NCBI GenBank assembly: GCA_030603695.1
Contig: JAUVXF010000014.1
Span: 22,349 to 86,348 of the forward strand
DNA from: Natronohydrobacter sp.
GTDB lineage: Bacteria > Pseudomonadota > Alphaproteobacteria > Rhodobacterales > Rhodobacteraceae
Reading direction: 5' to 3'
Length of the DNA stretch: 64,000 nt
Made by a program: the position numbers and the translations under genes. This document shows positions 44,462 to 54,047 of this stretch, in pieces. How positions within the stretch are numbered: position 1 is the stretch's first letter; each line of letters starts with the position of its first letter. Below the pieces are notes generated by a model, which saw only the letters and a list, made by a program, of their open reading frames with translations, made no database searches and had not been told where the DNA came from.

Positions 44462-45325
44462 TCAGCTTGGGGCGTGGCGGCGCGCATATCGGTTGGGGGC
44501 GGGGCTGTACCAGCCGTCCAACATGCCCGCAGCGGGGGCATGGATGCTCACCTCCAGCGGCCAGCATGTGGCCGCGTCAGAACTGTGCTCTTGCCCGCAA
44601 TCGCCGCCCGGACAGACTGACAGCACGCCCAAAAGATCAATCTCTGCAAAGAATTCGATGTAATCGCCCTGCCGTGCGGGGCTGGCCTTCATGAAATACT
44701 GGCCTGTATCCTGCGTAAAGCCTGTGCACATGAACACATTGAGCACATCATGCACCAGCCCTTCCACCTCTGCCAAAGGCTTGCCCAGATGGGTGGCCAA
44801 GGCGCGGGTCAGATTGGAATGGCAGGTCTGGTGATAATCCACGCCCTGCAACAGATGATGCGTATAAGGGTCACAGCGCGTGCCAATCACATCATGCACG
44901 CGCCCGCCATGGGTATCCACCCCATACCAGGCCAGAGAATCATCCACCACCGTGGCCATCGGGCGCAGATAGGGCAGGCAAGACCACAGCCTGTCCCCCA
45001 CGGAAACATGGCTGCCATGCAACGCACGGGTTTTGCCGGAAAAGAAATGCTCATCCAGATTGCGGGCCGAAAACAGGTTCAGATCGCCCACCTGCGATCC
45101 TTCGGGGCAAGAGATGCGAAAGAAACTGCCCGCACTCAGGGTGAAACACCCGGCCTCTCGCGCAGGGATGCGCAGACGGCCTGTTTCCTGCGCGCTGGCA
45201 CGGGCCGCACGATACAGATCAAGGGGGGCTGCGCGCAATGTCTGATTGGGATAACAGATTACCGGCTCAATGGCGCGGCGCGCCTCGGCATCTTCGGGCG
45301 GCGGGTGCATCACATCTTGCGACAT
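44462..45325 (-). CDS. DUF1989 family protein (urea carboxylase-associated type)
   Basis: A 287-residue protein of the DUF1989 family. Motifs include [38 protein letters not shown] and [17 protein letters not shown]. The conserved Cys residues (TGFT region and CPGGDCG) may bind metal. Members occur with urea and glycine-betaine metabolism genes but their reaction is unclear; no such genes are nearby. The start overlaps the small membrane protein gene. Confidence 0.85.
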   Translation of the reverse strand: MSQDVMHPPPEDAEARRAIEPVICYPNQTLRAAPLDLYRAARASAQETGRLRIPAREAGCFTLSAGSFFRISCPEGSQVGDLNLFSARNLDEHFFSGKTRALHGSHVSVGDRLWSCLPYLRPMATVVDDSLAWYGVDTHGGRVHDVIGTRCDPYTHHLLQGVDYHQTCHSNLTRALATHLGKPLAEVEGLVHDVLNVFMCTGFTQDTGQYFMKASPARQGDYIEFFAEIDLLGVLSVCPGGDCGQEHSSDAATCWPLEVSIHAPAAGMLDGWYSPAPNRYARRHAPS

Positions 45326-45546
45326 CACATGTCTCCCGCACGGCAGGTTCTGGGAAAACGCCCCTTGGGCAGCGCCAGATCCGCGCCGCATGCGACACAG
45401 ACAAACAGCACCCGGCCATCGGCCAGCTTCCGGCCATCCTCGCGCCAGCGGCATGCGCGGCGCTCCCAGGGACGCAGGGCGATCACCACGATGATCACCG
45501 CCAAAATTCCAAGAACCAAGATCATATGCTGACTTTGGGCGCTCAC
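45325..45546 (-). CDS. Small membrane protein with CxxC motif
   Basis: A 73-residue protein (GTG start at 45546; an in-frame ATG at 45525 is possible). One transmembrane helix (MILVLGILAVIIVVIAL) is followed by a basic stretch and a domain with CVACG and a later Cys in RTCRAGD, a possible zinc-ribbon. Its stop shares one base with the start of the DUF1989 gene. No family recognised. Confidence 0.6.
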   Translation of the reverse strand: MSAQSQHMILVLGILAVIIVVIALRPWERRACRWREDGRKLADGRVLFVCVACGADLALPKGRFPRTCRAGDM

Positions 45547-45556
45547 GCAGCCCAGG

Positions 45557-46180
45557 TCAAGGGGCTGTCACAAACCCGGCACCGCGCAATTGCGCATGGC
45601 TTGGATACCACATGGGCGCCTGGGGCAACTCTGCTAGTTGCGCCACAAAACGCTCCTCCACCCCCTGCGCGCGGTAAATGGCCAGATCGCGCCGCATTTC
45701 CGCCTGCGGATCAATCATCCCCGGCATCGGGCCAGAATGCAGCGCATAGCCATGCAGGCCCAACCGGGCCTCTGGCGCTAAAGAGCGCGCCACGCCGCCC
45801 ACAAAGATCAAGGCGCAGGCAGAGGCACAATGCCCAGCCACATGCGTGGCAATCCCCGCTGCCTGCAACACGCCCACAGCGCCGCGCGCCTCGGAAATGT
45901 ACCCGCCCCCCGAATCCAGCACAATTTCGCGAATATCGGGGTGTTCTGCGACCAGATCACGCAGTGCCGCTGTCAGGCCAAAATCCACCAGCCCGCGAAA
46001 TTCAAACCTGCCCGCCGCGTGGTCAATCCGCAACTCAAATTGTGGGGGTGGGGGTATATGATACCTGGGCTTTGGTTGCGCCTCTACCCGCGCCATGGCG
46101 ATCCCCACAAGGGTCAAACCTGCCAGGGCAAGGCCCAAAAGCAGTTTCAACCCGATGATATCAATATCTGGATGCCGCAT
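45557..46180 (-). CDS. ClpP/SppA-fold exported serine hydrolase-like protein
   Basis: A 207-residue protein with a signal anchor (about residues 9-30). The crotonase/ClpP fold is seen in REIVLDSGGGYISEARG, where SGGG forms the oxyanion region, and in HVAGHCASACALIFVGG with the likely nucleophile Ser. A GLHGYAL His follows. This is the COG3904-type periplasmic ClpP-like family. Substrates are unknown. The C-terminal tail may be membrane-apposed. Near the 5' end is the third copy of a dispersed repeat. Confidence 0.8.
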   Translation of the reverse strand: MRHPDIDIIGLKLLLGLALAGLTLVGIAMARVEAQPKPRYHIPPPPQFELRIDHAAGRFEFRGLVDFGLTAALRDLVAEHPDIREIVLDSGGGYISEARGAVGVLQAAGIATHVAGHCASACALIFVGGVARSLAPEARLGLHGYALHSGPMPGMIDPQAEMRRDLAIYRAQGVEERFVAQLAELPQAPMWYPSHAQLRGAGFVTAP

Positions 46181-46243
46181 GCCAGCACTATGGCGTCAAC
46201 CGCGCCCTTTTGCCAGCTTTTCCATAAAATCACCCCGCCCCAT

Positions 46244-46315
46244 TCATCTTGGCTCAAATATCCTCAGGGGGGTGAATTGCAGCTTTGCTGCAAGAGGGGG
46301 GCGCGAGCGCCCCCC
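46244..46315 (-). repeat. Dispersed intergenic motif with hairpins, copy 3
   Basis: TCATCTTGGCTCAAATATCC (46244-46263) matches copy 2 except for one base. It is followed by two hairpins: TTGCAGC-TTT-GCTGCAA, then GGGGGGC/GCCCCCC (46296-46315). It sits between sdhB and the hydrolase gene. Confidence 0.7.
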
Positions 46316-46329
46316 TGATGGCGCGCGGC

Positions 46330-47109
46330 TTACAGCACGCGCTCCACCATCATTTTCTTGATCTCGGAAATCGCCTTGGCCGGGTTCAGCCCTTTGGGGC
46401 AGGTTTTGGCGCAATTCATGATCGTGTGGCAGCGATACAGCTTGAACGGATCATGCAGATCATCCAGCCGCTCGCCTGTGGCCTCGTCGCGGCTGTCGAT
46501 GATCCAGCGATAGGCATGCAGCAGCGCTGCCGGGCCAAGGTAGCGATCGCCATTCCACCAGTAGCTGGGGCAAGAGGTCGAGCAGCAGGCGCACATCACG
46601 CATTCATAAAGCCCGTCCAGCTTCTCCCGATCCTCAATGGATTGCTTCCATTCTTTCGCGGGCGTGTTGGATTTTGTTTCCAGCCACGGCTTGATAGAGG
46701 CATGCTGCGCGTAGAAATGGCTTAGATCGGGCACCAGATCCTTGATCACCGGCATATGGGGCAGAGGATAGATCTTGATATCCCCCTTCACCTCATCCAT
46801 CCCGAAAATACAGGCCAGCTTGTTGCCGCCGTCAATATTCATCGCGCAAGAGCCGCAAATCCCCTCGCGGCAAGAGCGCCGGAATGTCAGGGTCGGGTCG
46901 ATCTTGGTTTTGATATAGATCAGCGCGTCCAGAACCATGGGGCCGCAATCGGCAAGATCCACGAAATAGGTGTCTACGCGCGGGTTTTGGCCGTCATCGG
47001 GGTTCCAGCGATAGATCTGGAATTTCCGCAGGTTTTTGGCGCCTTCAGGCTTGGGCCAGGTTTTGCCGCTGCGCATCTGGCTGTTCTTGGGCAGGGTCAG
47101 TTGAACCAT
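46330..47109 (-). CDS. sdhB: Succinate dehydrogenase iron-sulfur subunit
   Basis: A 259-residue subunit of complex II passing electrons from FAD to quinone. The [2Fe-2S] ligands are in [16 protein letters not shown] and a later Cys (KLACIF); the [4Fe-4S] and [3Fe-4S] ligands are in [13 protein letters not shown] and [17 protein letters not shown]. All are intact. Last gene of sdhCDA–lipoprotein–sdhB. Confidence 0.97.
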   Translation of the reverse strand: MVQLTLPKNSQMRSGKTWPKPEGAKNLRKFQIYRWNPDDGQNPRVDTYFVDLADCGPMVLDALIYIKTKIDPTLTFRRSCREGICGSCAMNIDGGNKLACIFGMDEVKGDIKIYPLPHMPVIKDLVPDLSHFYAQHASIKPWLETKSNTPAKEWKQSIEDREKLDGLYECVMCACCSTSCPSYWWNGDRYLGPAALLHAYRWIIDSRDEATGERLDDLHDPFKLYRCHTIMNCAKTCPKGLNPAKAISEIKKMMVERVL

Positions 47110-47119
47110 GATTGCCTCC

Positions 47120-47434
47120 TCAATTCAGGAACGGGGCAAGCCCGTCTGTGGCTAGACATCTAAGGGTTTCGGGGCGCGTGGCAATCTCGACCACAAGCGC
47201 TGTTGTTGTCGGGTGCACCACAGGTTGTGTGGCCGCCAGCGCCAATTGCGCAATCTCTGCGCCCGTGGCGTAAGTGATCACACAGTCGCTGGCCGGTTCC
47301 AATGGCACACCGGGAAAGCGTTCGGCCAGAACCGGGCGCACGGCCTGACGGGCGGCATCGCGTGCAAATTGATCCTGCACGCTTGCGCATCCCGCCAGCA
47401 CCAAGGGCACGGCTATCAGGCCCACGCGGATCAA
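47120..47434 (-). CDS. Small lipoprotein encoded within the sdh operon
   Basis: A 104-residue lipoprotein with lipobox LVLAGC (Cys at 16). The mature domain has two further Cys ([11 protein letters not shown] and ETLRCLAT). It starts four bases before the sdhA stop and ends ten bases before sdhB, so it is embedded in the operon. The same arrangement occurs in Rhodobacteraceae. Its link to complex II is unknown. Confidence 0.8.
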   Translation of the reverse strand: MIRVGLIAVPLVLAGCASVQDQFARDAARQAVRPVLAERFPGVPLEPASDCVITYATGAEIAQLALAATQPVVHPTTTALVVEIATRPETLRCLATDGLAPFLN

Positions 47435-49236
47435 TAGACCCGCGCCTTGGGGGCGATCTTTTTCAAATCAATACCGCCATCCTCGGCTTTTGTCAGTGGC
47501 TCTGTGACCACGGCGCGGTAATCCAGCCGCACATCAGCCCCATCGACCCAGGCCAGCGTATGCTTGCGCCAATTGGCATCGTCACGATCCGGGTAATCCT
47601 CATGGGCATGCGCCCCGCGGCTTTCCTTGCGCGCCTCTGCCGAAACGATGGTGGTCATGGCGCAGGGCATCAGATTGTCCAGCTCCAGCGTTTCCATCAG
47701 GTCAGAGTTCCAGATCAGAGAGCGGTCGCTCACGCGCAAATCGCTCATCTTGCCAGCGATGGCCTTCATTTTGGCCACGCCTTCGGCCAAGGTTTTGTCG
47801 GTGCGGAATACGGCTGCATCGGCTTGCATGGCCTTTTGCATTTCCAGCCGCAAATCTGCGGTGGGTGTGCCACCGTTCAGGTTGCGGAAATGGTCAAACC
47901 GCGCAATTGCCTTGTCTACGCTGGCGCGGTTCAGGGTTGGGTTGGGCGCTTTGGGATCAACCACTTGCCCGGCACGGATCGCGGCTGCGCGCCCGAAGAC
48001 CACCAGATCGATCAGAGAGTTTGATCCAAGGCGGTTTGCACCGTGAACAGAGGCACAGGCGGCTTCCCCCACAGCCATCAGGCCGGGTGCAATGCGATCC
48101 GGGTTTTCGGCATCGGCATTAAGCACCTCGCCCCAGTAATTTGTGGGAATACCGCCCATATTGTAATGCACAGTCGGCAAAACCGGGATTGGTTCCTTGT
48201 TCAGATCCACGCCTGCAAACACCCGCGCACTCTCCGAAATACCGGGCAGGCGCAGTTTCAGCGTTTCCGGTGGCAGGTGATTGAGGTGCAGGTGGATATG
48301 GTCTTTGTTTGGCCCAACCCCGCGCCCTTCGCGGATTTCCATTGTCATGCAACGCGACACCACATCGCGCGAGGCGAGGTCTTTATAGGTGGGGGCGTAA
48401 CGCTCCATAAACCGCTCGCCCTCGGAATTGGTGAGATAGCCGCCCTCGCCGCGTGCGCCCTCTGTGATCAGGCAGCCTGCGCCATAAATCCCGGTCGGGT
48501 GGAATTGCACGAATTCCATATCCTGCAAGGGCAGGCCCGCGCGGGCCACCATGCCATTGCCATCGCCTGTGCAGGTATGCGCAGATGTGGCGCTGAAATA
48601 GGCGCGCCCATAGCCGCCCGTTGCCAGCACCACCATTTTGGCGCTGAACAGGTGCAATGTGCCGTCATCCAGTTTCCAGGCCAGAACGCCTTGGCAGACC
48701 CCGTCCTCGGACATGATCAGATCCGTGGCGAAGTATTCGATAAAGAATTCCGCCTTCTGCTTTACCGACTGGCCATAAAGCGTGTGCAACATCGCATGGC
48801 CCGTACGGTCTGCGGCTGCGCAAGTGCGCTGTACGGGGGGGCCTTCGCCATATTCGGTTGTGTGGCCACCAAAGGGGCGCTGGTAAATCTTGCCATCTTC
48901 GGTGCGAGAGAAGGGAACGCCGTAATGTTCCAGCTCATACACCGCCTTGGGCGCTTCGCGGGCCAGATATTCCATGGCATCGGTATCGCCCAGCCAGTCA
49001 GACCCTTTTACAGTGTCATACATATGCCACTGCCAGCTGTCCGGCCCCATATTGCCAAGGCTGGCGGCAATGCCGCCCTGCGCGGCCACAGTGTGCGAGC
49101 GTGTGGGGAAAACCTTGGTCACACAGGCCGTTTTCAGCCCCTGTTCGGCCATCCCCAAGGTTGCGCGCAACCCCGCACCACCAGCACCCACCACGACGAC
49201 ATCGTAGAAATGTTCTTCAATCTTGTATGCAGACAT
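47431..49236 (-). CDS. sdhA: Succinate dehydrogenase flavoprotein subunit
   Basis: A 601-residue subunit oxidising succinate to fumarate with covalent FAD. The nucleotide motif [14 protein letters not shown] starts near residue 14, the FAD-attachment His is in [10 protein letters not shown], and the active-site sequences [20 protein letters not shown] (two parts) and [19 protein letters not shown] are intact. The start at 49236 ([13 protein letters not shown]) is used; the longer frame overlaps sdhD. Confidence 0.97.
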   Translation of the reverse strand: MSAYKIEEHFYDVVVVGAGGAGLRATLGMAEQGLKTACVTKVFPTRSHTVAAQGGIAASLGNMGPDSWQWHMYDTVKGSDWLGDTDAMEYLAREAPKAVYELEHYGVPFSRTEDGKIYQRPFGGHTTEYGEGPPVQRTCAAADRTGHAMLHTLYGQSVKQKAEFFIEYFATDLIMSEDGVCQGVLAWKLDDGTLHLFSAKMVVLATGGYGRAYFSATSAHTCTGDGNGMVARAGLPLQDMEFVQFHPTGIYGAGCLITEGARGEGGYLTNSEGERFMERYAPTYKDLASRDVVSRCMTMEIREGRGVGPNKDHIHLHLNHLPPETLKLRLPGISESARVFAGVDLNKEPIPVLPTVHYNMGGIPTNYWGEVLNADAENPDRIAPGLMAVGEAACASVHGANRLGSNSLIDLVVFGRAAAIRAGQVVDPKAPNPTLNRASVDKAIARFDHFRNLNGGTPTADLRLEMQKAMQADAAVFRTDKTLAEGVAKMKAIAGKMSDLRVSDRSLIWNSDLMETLELDNLMPCAMTTIVSAEARKESRGAHAHEDYPDRDDANWRKHTLAWVDGADVRLDYRAVVTEPLTKAEDGGIDLKKIAPKARVY

Positions 49237-49246
49237 TCTTGTTTCC

Positions 49247-49627
49247 TCAGGCGCTGAACAGGACAGTTGCAACAGACAGGACACCGGCAACACCGAAGGC
49301 CCAGGTCAGCAAAGTGTTTGCCAGCAGCGCGGCAGTGCGTGCGGCCTTGTTGGGAACATAGTCCTCGATCACCGTCTGCAACCCCTGTTGCAGATGCGCA
49401 AATGCCGCAATGATGAACAGCACAGCCACCAGCGCATGCCACAGATTGGAATATGTGGCCACAAATGCCTCATGCCCGCCGCCCAAGGCACGGCCAAACG
49501 GGAAGATGAACAGCAGTGTCAGCGGTATAAGTGCTACCGATGTGACACGCTGGCTCCACCAATGGTGCGACCCTTCGCCAGCGGCGCCATGGCCATGCAC
49601 GCGGGCGTAATCTGTCTTGAACCCCAT
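49247..49627 (-). CDS. sdhD: Succinate dehydrogenase membrane anchor subunit
   Basis: A 126-residue three-helix membrane subunit binding haem b and quinone with SdhC. A conserved [19 protein letters not shown] start to helix 1 and the haem-ligand-type His in [15 protein letters not shown] are visible. It lies ten bases before sdhA and after sdhC. Confidence 0.93.
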   Translation of the reverse strand: MGFKTDYARVHGHGAAGEGSHHWWSQRVTSVALIPLTLLFIFPFGRALGGGHEAFVATYSNLWHALVAVLFIIAAFAHLQQGLQTVIEDYVPNKAARTAALLANTLLTWAFGVAGVLSVATVLFSA

Positions 49628-49639
49628 GATATGGCCTCC

Positions 49640-50023
49640 TTACACGATGATTATGGTCAGAAGGGTAAGAACAACCGTGCCGGCAAAAACCAGGTAGCTG
49701 GTCTTTTCCACGATCGCCACATCCATCATGCGCCCTGTATCCCAGATCAGGTGGCGGATGGAATTGAGCATGTGATACCACAGCGCGGCCAAGGATCCGA
49801 TCAGGATCAGATGCCCGATGATCGAGGTCAGCACCCCATCGACAAATTCAAAATACCCCGCGCCAAAGGCACCTGCGGCAAACCACCACACGATCAGCAT
49901 GGCGGCAAGTGTCATGCCCACGCCGGTAATCCGGTTCAGGATGGATGTGATCGCAGCCAGCGGCAAACGATAGATTTGCAGATGCGGGGATAGCGGGCGA
50001 TTGCCCCGATTGACGTCAGCCAT
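49640..50023 (-). CDS. sdhC: Succinate dehydrogenase cytochrome b556 subunit
   Basis: A 127-residue three-helix membrane subunit. RPLSPHLQIYRLPLAAITSI contains the family signature SPHLQIY; the haem-binding His lies in WYHMLNSIRHLIWDTGR. A strong AAGGGAG precedes the ATG. First gene of the sdh operon, with a 300-bp upstream region. Confidence 0.95.
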   Translation of the reverse strand: MADVNRGNRPLSPHLQIYRLPLAAITSILNRITGVGMTLAAMLIVWWFAAGAFGAGYFEFVDGVLTSIIGHLILIGSLAALWYHMLNSIRHLIWDTGRMMDVAIVEKTSYLVFAGTVVLTLLTIIIV

Positions 50024-50178
50024 ACACGGCTCCCTTCATTCTGGCAGGGCTGCTGACTGGCAGCCTGGCTCTTGTTGCCTTTCACATACTCGATTTCACG
50101 CGAATGTCACGCATTCTGGCAAGGTGGATGCCAGTTTTTGACCGTGTTTGCGATAAATTGCTGAAGGAAATGGGAATT

Positions 50179-50207
50179 GTGATCACGCGTTTGATTTAAG
50201 TGATCAC
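50179..50207. promoter_or_regulatory. Twin GTGATCAC operator-like palindromes upstream of sdhC
   Basis: GTGATCAC occurs at 50179-50186 and 50200-50207, 21 bases centre to centre (two helical turns), so two dimers would sit on the same face. They lie about 156 to 184 bases upstream of the sdhC start. The regulator is not known. Confidence 0.5.
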
Positions 50208-50294
50208 ATAATTGGGCGCATTGTCTTGCGGCCCTCTGAAGACCCCGACAATCCCCCATGCCTGAGTCGTTGCGCGCCGCAGGGTGAGACCATG

Positions 50295-50322
50295 AAAAAG
50301 CCGCCCCTGCGGGTGGGGCGGC
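50295..50322 (-). terminator. Rho-independent terminator of the TorF-type porin gene
   Basis: On the minus strand, GCCGCCCC and GGGGCGGC form an 8-bp stem with a 7-base loop, followed by five T. It lies 23 bases after the porin stop. Confidence 0.9.
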
Positions 50323-50344
50323 GTTCTCTGTCCTGCAAAGGTGC

Positions 50345-50983
50345 TCAGCGGATATTGAAGCTGTAATCCAGCGAAAAGACCGCGCGGCCCTTGTCTATAT
50401 TGGTGTCATGCCATGCCGCGCTGGCCGAAACGCCATCCCCAAACGCGTAGCTGCCACCTGCACTCCAATACCGGTGCCCGCCGCGATTGATATTGCCAAG
50501 CGTGGCATCTAGGCTGAGGTTTTCGATTGGCGCAACACCCAGCATTGCCGAAGAATTCAATGTCTTTGACGAGGGGTCATAGGCCAACCGTGCGCCTGTG
50601 CTGAACATGTCAGAGAATGCGTAACCCAATTCCATATGGGCTTCGCCGCAGCAATTATCTCTGGGGGCAAGCGTGATGAAGCGGGTATAGCCCACATCAT
50701 AGCTGAGCTGCCCCAATTCGTTGCGATAGCCAAGATACAGGTTCAATTCGCCGCGCGCACCTGTCAAGGCAAGCGAGGTATTCGATGCCCATAGCCCAGC
50801 ATAAACGCCACTTGCCTCAAGCTCTACGAAAGGCTGAAATGCAGGGGCATTGCTAAGTGGCAACCCGTTATAAATGTATCGGCTGGTGAGAGTTGCGCCA
50901 GTCGTGATGGAAAAATCCTGAGCCGTTGCTTGGCCAGGGCCAAACAGGCACAGGGCGGCCAAGGCCGTTTGGATGCGTTTCAT
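50345..50983 (-). CDS. TorF-family putative outer-membrane porin
   Basis: A 212-residue beta-barrel protein with a signal peptide ending GPGQATA (cleavage before QDFSIT). The mature part starts FSITTGATLTSRYIYNGL, the TorF/TIGR02001 N-terminal strand pattern, and ends in a C-terminal Phe-x-Ile-Arg strand. Two adjacent Cys (DNCCGEAH) are in a loop. The substrate is unknown. Strong own terminator. Confidence 0.88.
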   Translation of the reverse strand: MKRIQTALAALCLFGPGQATAQDFSITTGATLTSRYIYNGLPLSNAPAFQPFVELEASGVYAGLWASNTSLALTGARGELNLYLGYRNELGQLSYDVGYTRFITLAPRDNCCGEAHMELGYAFSDMFSTGARLAYDPSSKTLNSSAMLGVAPIENLSLDATLGNINRGGHRYWSAGGSYAFGDGVSASAAWHDTNIDKGRAVFSLDYSFNIR

Positions 50984-51130
50984 AGGGGGTCTCCTGCTCG
51001 TTTTTTATGAGACATAGTTTAGCAAAAATCCTGCCATCCTCAACTTATATCGCGTGCCCTGTTCTGGATTTTGCGCGCTTGCCCGATGGTTGAGCGATTG
51101 CCCGCCGTTTCGGCAGGTCTTGAGTCGGGG

Positions 51131-52156
51131 CTAAAGGGGAATAAAGGCCCAGTAATCCAGATCCAGCAGCACGTCGGGGTGATATTTGTCCCCGTCTTTC
51201 AGCACGCCTGCCGTGCCTTTGGTGGCAACCAGCCGCAAGCGCAAGGCCCCGACACCGGGGGCAGAGGTGGGCGCGCGCTCCAGCACTTCAGACCATGCGC
51301 GGATGGTATCGCCTGCAAAGCACGGATTGGCATGTGCGCCCGCATTGATGGCCGCGATCATCTGCGCATTGGCCAACCCGTTGAAGGACAGCGCGCGCGC
51401 CATGGAAATCACATGCCCGCCATAGATCAGCCGCTTGCCATCTGCGCGCTGTGTGCTGTCGAAATGCACTTTTGACGTGTTTTGCCATAGCCGCGTGGCC
51501 AGCATATGTTCGGCTTCTTCAATGGTTACACCGTCCACATGGTCAATCACCTCGCCGGGTGTGTAATCGGCCCAGCGATGAGGCTCTCCGGCCTGTGTGA
51601 AATCATACTTGGAAAAATCCAGACCCGCAGGCACGACCAGCTCTTCGGCACTCAGGGCGGCGGCCAGTTCTGGAACATGGGGCGCGGGGGCAGGGGCGGA
51701 GATATCGCGCTTGCGCACCATCACCCAGCGCACATAGTCCAGCACCAGCGCGCCATGCTGGTTGGTGCCGCGCGTGCGCACCCAGACGACCCCGCTTTGC
51801 CCGTTCGAGTTTTGCTTCAGGCCAATCACCTCTGACTGGCTGCGCAGCGTATCGCCGGGATAGACGGGCGCATGAAACCGCCCCTCTGCATAGCCCAGAT
51901 TTGCCACCGCATTCAGGCTGATATCGGGAACGGTTTTGCCAAAGATGATATGAAAGGCGATCAGATCATCGACCGGGCTTTGCGCCAGACCACAGGCGCG
52001 CGCGAATTCATCCGAAGAATAGAGCGCCCCGCGTGCCGGATACAGCGCGTGATACAGCGCACGCTCGCCGCCCGACACAGTGCGCGGCACGGCATGGTCA
52101 ATCACTTGCCCAAGCGTGTAATCTTCGAAAAAGCGGCCTGCGGTGGTCTTGCTCAT
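51131..52156 (-). CDS. mch: Mesaconyl-CoA hydratase
   Basis: A 341-residue double-hotdog MaoC-like enzyme that hydrates mesaconyl-CoA to beta-methylmalyl-CoA in the ethylmalonyl-CoA pathway. RFFEDYTLGQVIDHAVPRTV opens the first domain and RWADYTPGEVIDHVDGVTI the second, each with the hydratase-fold Asp/His pattern (SSDEFARACG, IYGGHVISMARAL). It starts the cluster with nnrU and the malyl-CoA thioesterase gene, which supports the assignment. Confidence 0.9.
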   Translation of the reverse strand: MSKTTAGRFFEDYTLGQVIDHAVPRTVSGGERALYHALYPARGALYSSDEFARACGLAQSPVDDLIAFHIIFGKTVPDISLNAVANLGYAEGRFHAPVYPGDTLRSQSEVIGLKQNSNGQSGVVWVRTRGTNQHGALVLDYVRWVMVRKRDISAPAPAPHVPELAAALSAEELVVPAGLDFSKYDFTQAGEPHRWADYTPGEVIDHVDGVTIEEAEHMLATRLWQNTSKVHFDSTQRADGKRLIYGGHVISMARALSFNGLANAQMIAAINAGAHANPCFAGDTIRAWSEVLERAPTSAPGVGALRLRLVATKGTAGVLKDGDKYHPDVLLDLDYWAFIPL

Positions 52157-52198
52157 GTCCAGCCTTTCTGATGGGGGGGGAATCTCTGGCAGTGCGCG

Positions 52199-52402
52199 CT
52201 ACAGGCTGCCCAGTTTCACATCGGGTGAATAGGGGGTGTCGGTGTCTTTCACCACAGCTTGGGCGCAGCGCATCTTGCCGCTTGCCGCATCAAAGGCATA
52301 GGCGGGGCTGCCATACAACTCCCACCCCTTTGAAAGGGCCTCGCTTACCTTGTGGCAAAAGGCCGATGTGTCTTCTTCTGTCAGCAGCCGATACGCTTTC
52401 AT
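52199..52402 (-). CDS. DUF1737 family protein
   Basis: A 67-residue protein starting at 52402, which shares one base with the NnrU stop. MKAYRLLTEEDTSAFCHKV and ALSKGWELYGSP match DUF1737. Small size and operon place suggest an accessory protein. Function unknown. It lies 42 bases before mch. Confidence 0.85.
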   Translation of the reverse strand: MKAYRLLTEEDTSAFCHKVSEALSKGWELYGSPAYAFDAASGKMRCAQAVVKDTDTPYSPDVKLGSL

Positions 52403-52959
52403 CACGCCCCCCCGAATGGCCATGGGCCAAGCCAGCCATGAATTTGGCCAACAACCAGCATTGCAAACACAGCACCAACAAGGGCAACGCCCTCTTTCCA
52501 CATCGCGGCCTCTGGCGGGCGCTGCCAGGTGCGATTGGCGCGGTTGATCAGGATGACAGACACAACAGCCCAAGCCAGCAAGCCGCCAAACAGGATCACC
52601 CCTTGCAGCGTGCCCACAACCAGCAGATGCGCGACCGCCCATGCCTTGAACCCGGAAAGCTGGGGATGGCGGATGCGTTGGTGCAGCCGGGTTTTCAGGC
52701 CAGACACGGCGAACAGGTAAAAGCCGATAAAGACCAGCAGATTGTTGAGATGCACCATCCAGCTTTGTTTGCCCCACAGCCAGATCGGATCTGCCAGCTT
52801 GTAGCCCCATGTCATCAGCACGATCGAGGCCACAAGCGCCCCTGTCACAAGCAGTTTGCCTGTCTCGCCCATGGCCGCGCGCCGCTCTGGCATCAGGCGC
52901 TTGAAGAAATGCGCGCCCGCCCAAAGTGCAACGCCAAGTGTCAGGATTACAGTTCCCAT
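52402..52959 (-). CDS. nnrU: NnrU family membrane protein
   Basis: A 185-residue protein with five or so transmembrane helices. ILTLGVALWAGAHFFKRLMP near the N terminus and HPQLSGFKAWAVAHLLV match NnrU, first named for nitric-oxide-related gene clusters but widespread without them. No denitrification genes are present here. Overlaps DUF1737 by one base and follows mcl2 by five. Confidence 0.88.
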   Translation of the reverse strand: MGTVILTLGVALWAGAHFFKRLMPERRAAMGETGKLLVTGALVASIVLMTWGYKLADPIWLWGKQSWMVHLNNLLVFIGFYLFAVSGLKTRLHQRIRHPQLSGFKAWAVAHLLVVGTLQGVILFGGLLAWAVVSVILINRANRTWQRPPEAAMWKEGVALVGAVFAMLVVGQIHGWLGPWPFGGA

Positions 52960-52964
52960 TGTGG

Positions 52965-53831
52965 CTACTCCGTCATGTCTGCAATGGCCTGCGCCTTTGC
53001 AAGGATTTGCTTTGCGCTCACAATATGCAGATTCTCCACGATCTTGCCATCCACAACCGCCACCCCTTCGCCGCGCGCTGTTGCCGCATCAAAGGCGTCG
53101 ATCTGCCGCTGGGCAAGGTCTATCTCGGCGGCGGAAGGCGAAAACACCTCATTTGCGATGGCCAGTTGCGCGGGGTGAATCAGGGTTTTGCCCTCAAAGC
53201 CCATATCGCGGCCCTGTTCGCATTCTGCGCGCAAACCGTCCTCATCCTTGAAGGCATTATAGACACCATCCACCGCAACAATCCCGGCGGCCTTGGCCGC
53301 AATCAGGGGCAGTTGCAAGGCCGTCATCAGGGGCAGGCGGTCGGGGCGGAAGCGGCAGCCCATATCCTTTGCAAGATCATTTGTGCCCATGATGAAACCT
53401 GCCATGCGCGGCGCACGCGCGATTGCGGCGGCGTTCAGCACCCCTTGGGGGGATTCCATCATCGCCCAAATCCGGGTATTTGCCGTTTCTGGCCGGGCAT
53501 CCAGCAGGCGGGCAAGCGTCTCTATATGGCCAGCTTCATCCACCTTGGGCAGCAAGATCGCCTCTGGCGCGGCGCTGGCAATCACATCCAGATCGGCCGC
53601 GCCCCATTCGCTGGAGAGGGCGTTTATGCGCACCAGTTTGGCACGGCTGCCATAATCAAGGGTTTGCAGCATCTCGGCCAACAGCGCGCGCGCACGGGCT
53701 TTTTCATCAATCGCCACCGCATCTTCCAGATCAAAGATGATGGCATCTGCGGCAAGGCTGGTGGCCTTTTCCAACGCGCGCTCTTTAGAGCCGGGAATAT
53801 ACAGAACCGAACGGAATGGGCGTGTGTCCAT
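52965..53831 (-). CDS. mcl2: (3S)-malyl-CoA thioesterase / HpcH-CitE family protein
   Basis: A 288-residue HpcH/HpaI-fold protein. RSVLYIPGSKERALEKATSL, FDLEDAVAIDEKARARAL, the Glu in MMESPQGVLNA and GKTLIHPAQLAIANEVFSP are the Mg- and CoA-binding motifs. The two Rhodobacter paralogues differ; short length and the place beside mch and nnrU point to the Mcl2-type malyl-CoA thioesterase, not the Mcl1 lyase. The start at 53831 is the family start. Confidence 0.88.
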   Translation of the reverse strand: MDTRPFRSVLYIPGSKERALEKATSLAADAIIFDLEDAVAIDEKARARALLAEMLQTLDYGSRAKLVRINALSSEWGAADLDVIASAAPEAILLPKVDEAGHIETLARLLDARPETANTRIWAMMESPQGVLNAAAIARAPRMAGFIMGTNDLAKDMGCRFRPDRLPLMTALQLPLIAAKAAGIVAVDGVYNAFKDEDGLRAECEQGRDMGFEGKTLIHPAQLAIANEVFSPSAAEIDLAQRQIDAFDAATARGEGVAVVDGKIVENLHIVSAKQILAKAQAIADMTE

Positions 53832-53997
53832 GATGTGTCCCTCGTAATTTTCTGTCGCCTCTGCACCATTTTCGGACATAAATGGCAAGGGCTTTGTGCT
53901 GCATCGCAGCGGAAATCTTGGAAATCTGCCATGGGCGGGCGAACTGACGGGGGATGATCTTGCAAAAGCCCCGATTGCGAGGCGCGCGCAGGCCATG

Positions 53998-54023
53998 AAA
54001 AAGCCCGCCGGGCAACGGCGGGC
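53998..54023 (-). terminator. Rho-independent terminator of infC
   Basis: On the minus strand, GCCCGCC and GGCGGGC form a 7-bp stem across a 7-base loop, followed by five T. It lies 25 bases downstream of the infC stop. Confidence 0.9.
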
Positions 54024-54047
54024 CAAAACGTAGCATATCCGAAACAG

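Larger units (their letters stand above)
50024..50344. other. 321-bp intergenic region upstream of sdhC
   Basis: No gene is seen. The segment holds the TorF terminator (50295-50322), two GTGATCAC palindromes (50179 and 50200) and the presumed sdh promoter on the minus strand. The sdhC leader would be about 100-150 bases long. Confidence 0.6.
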
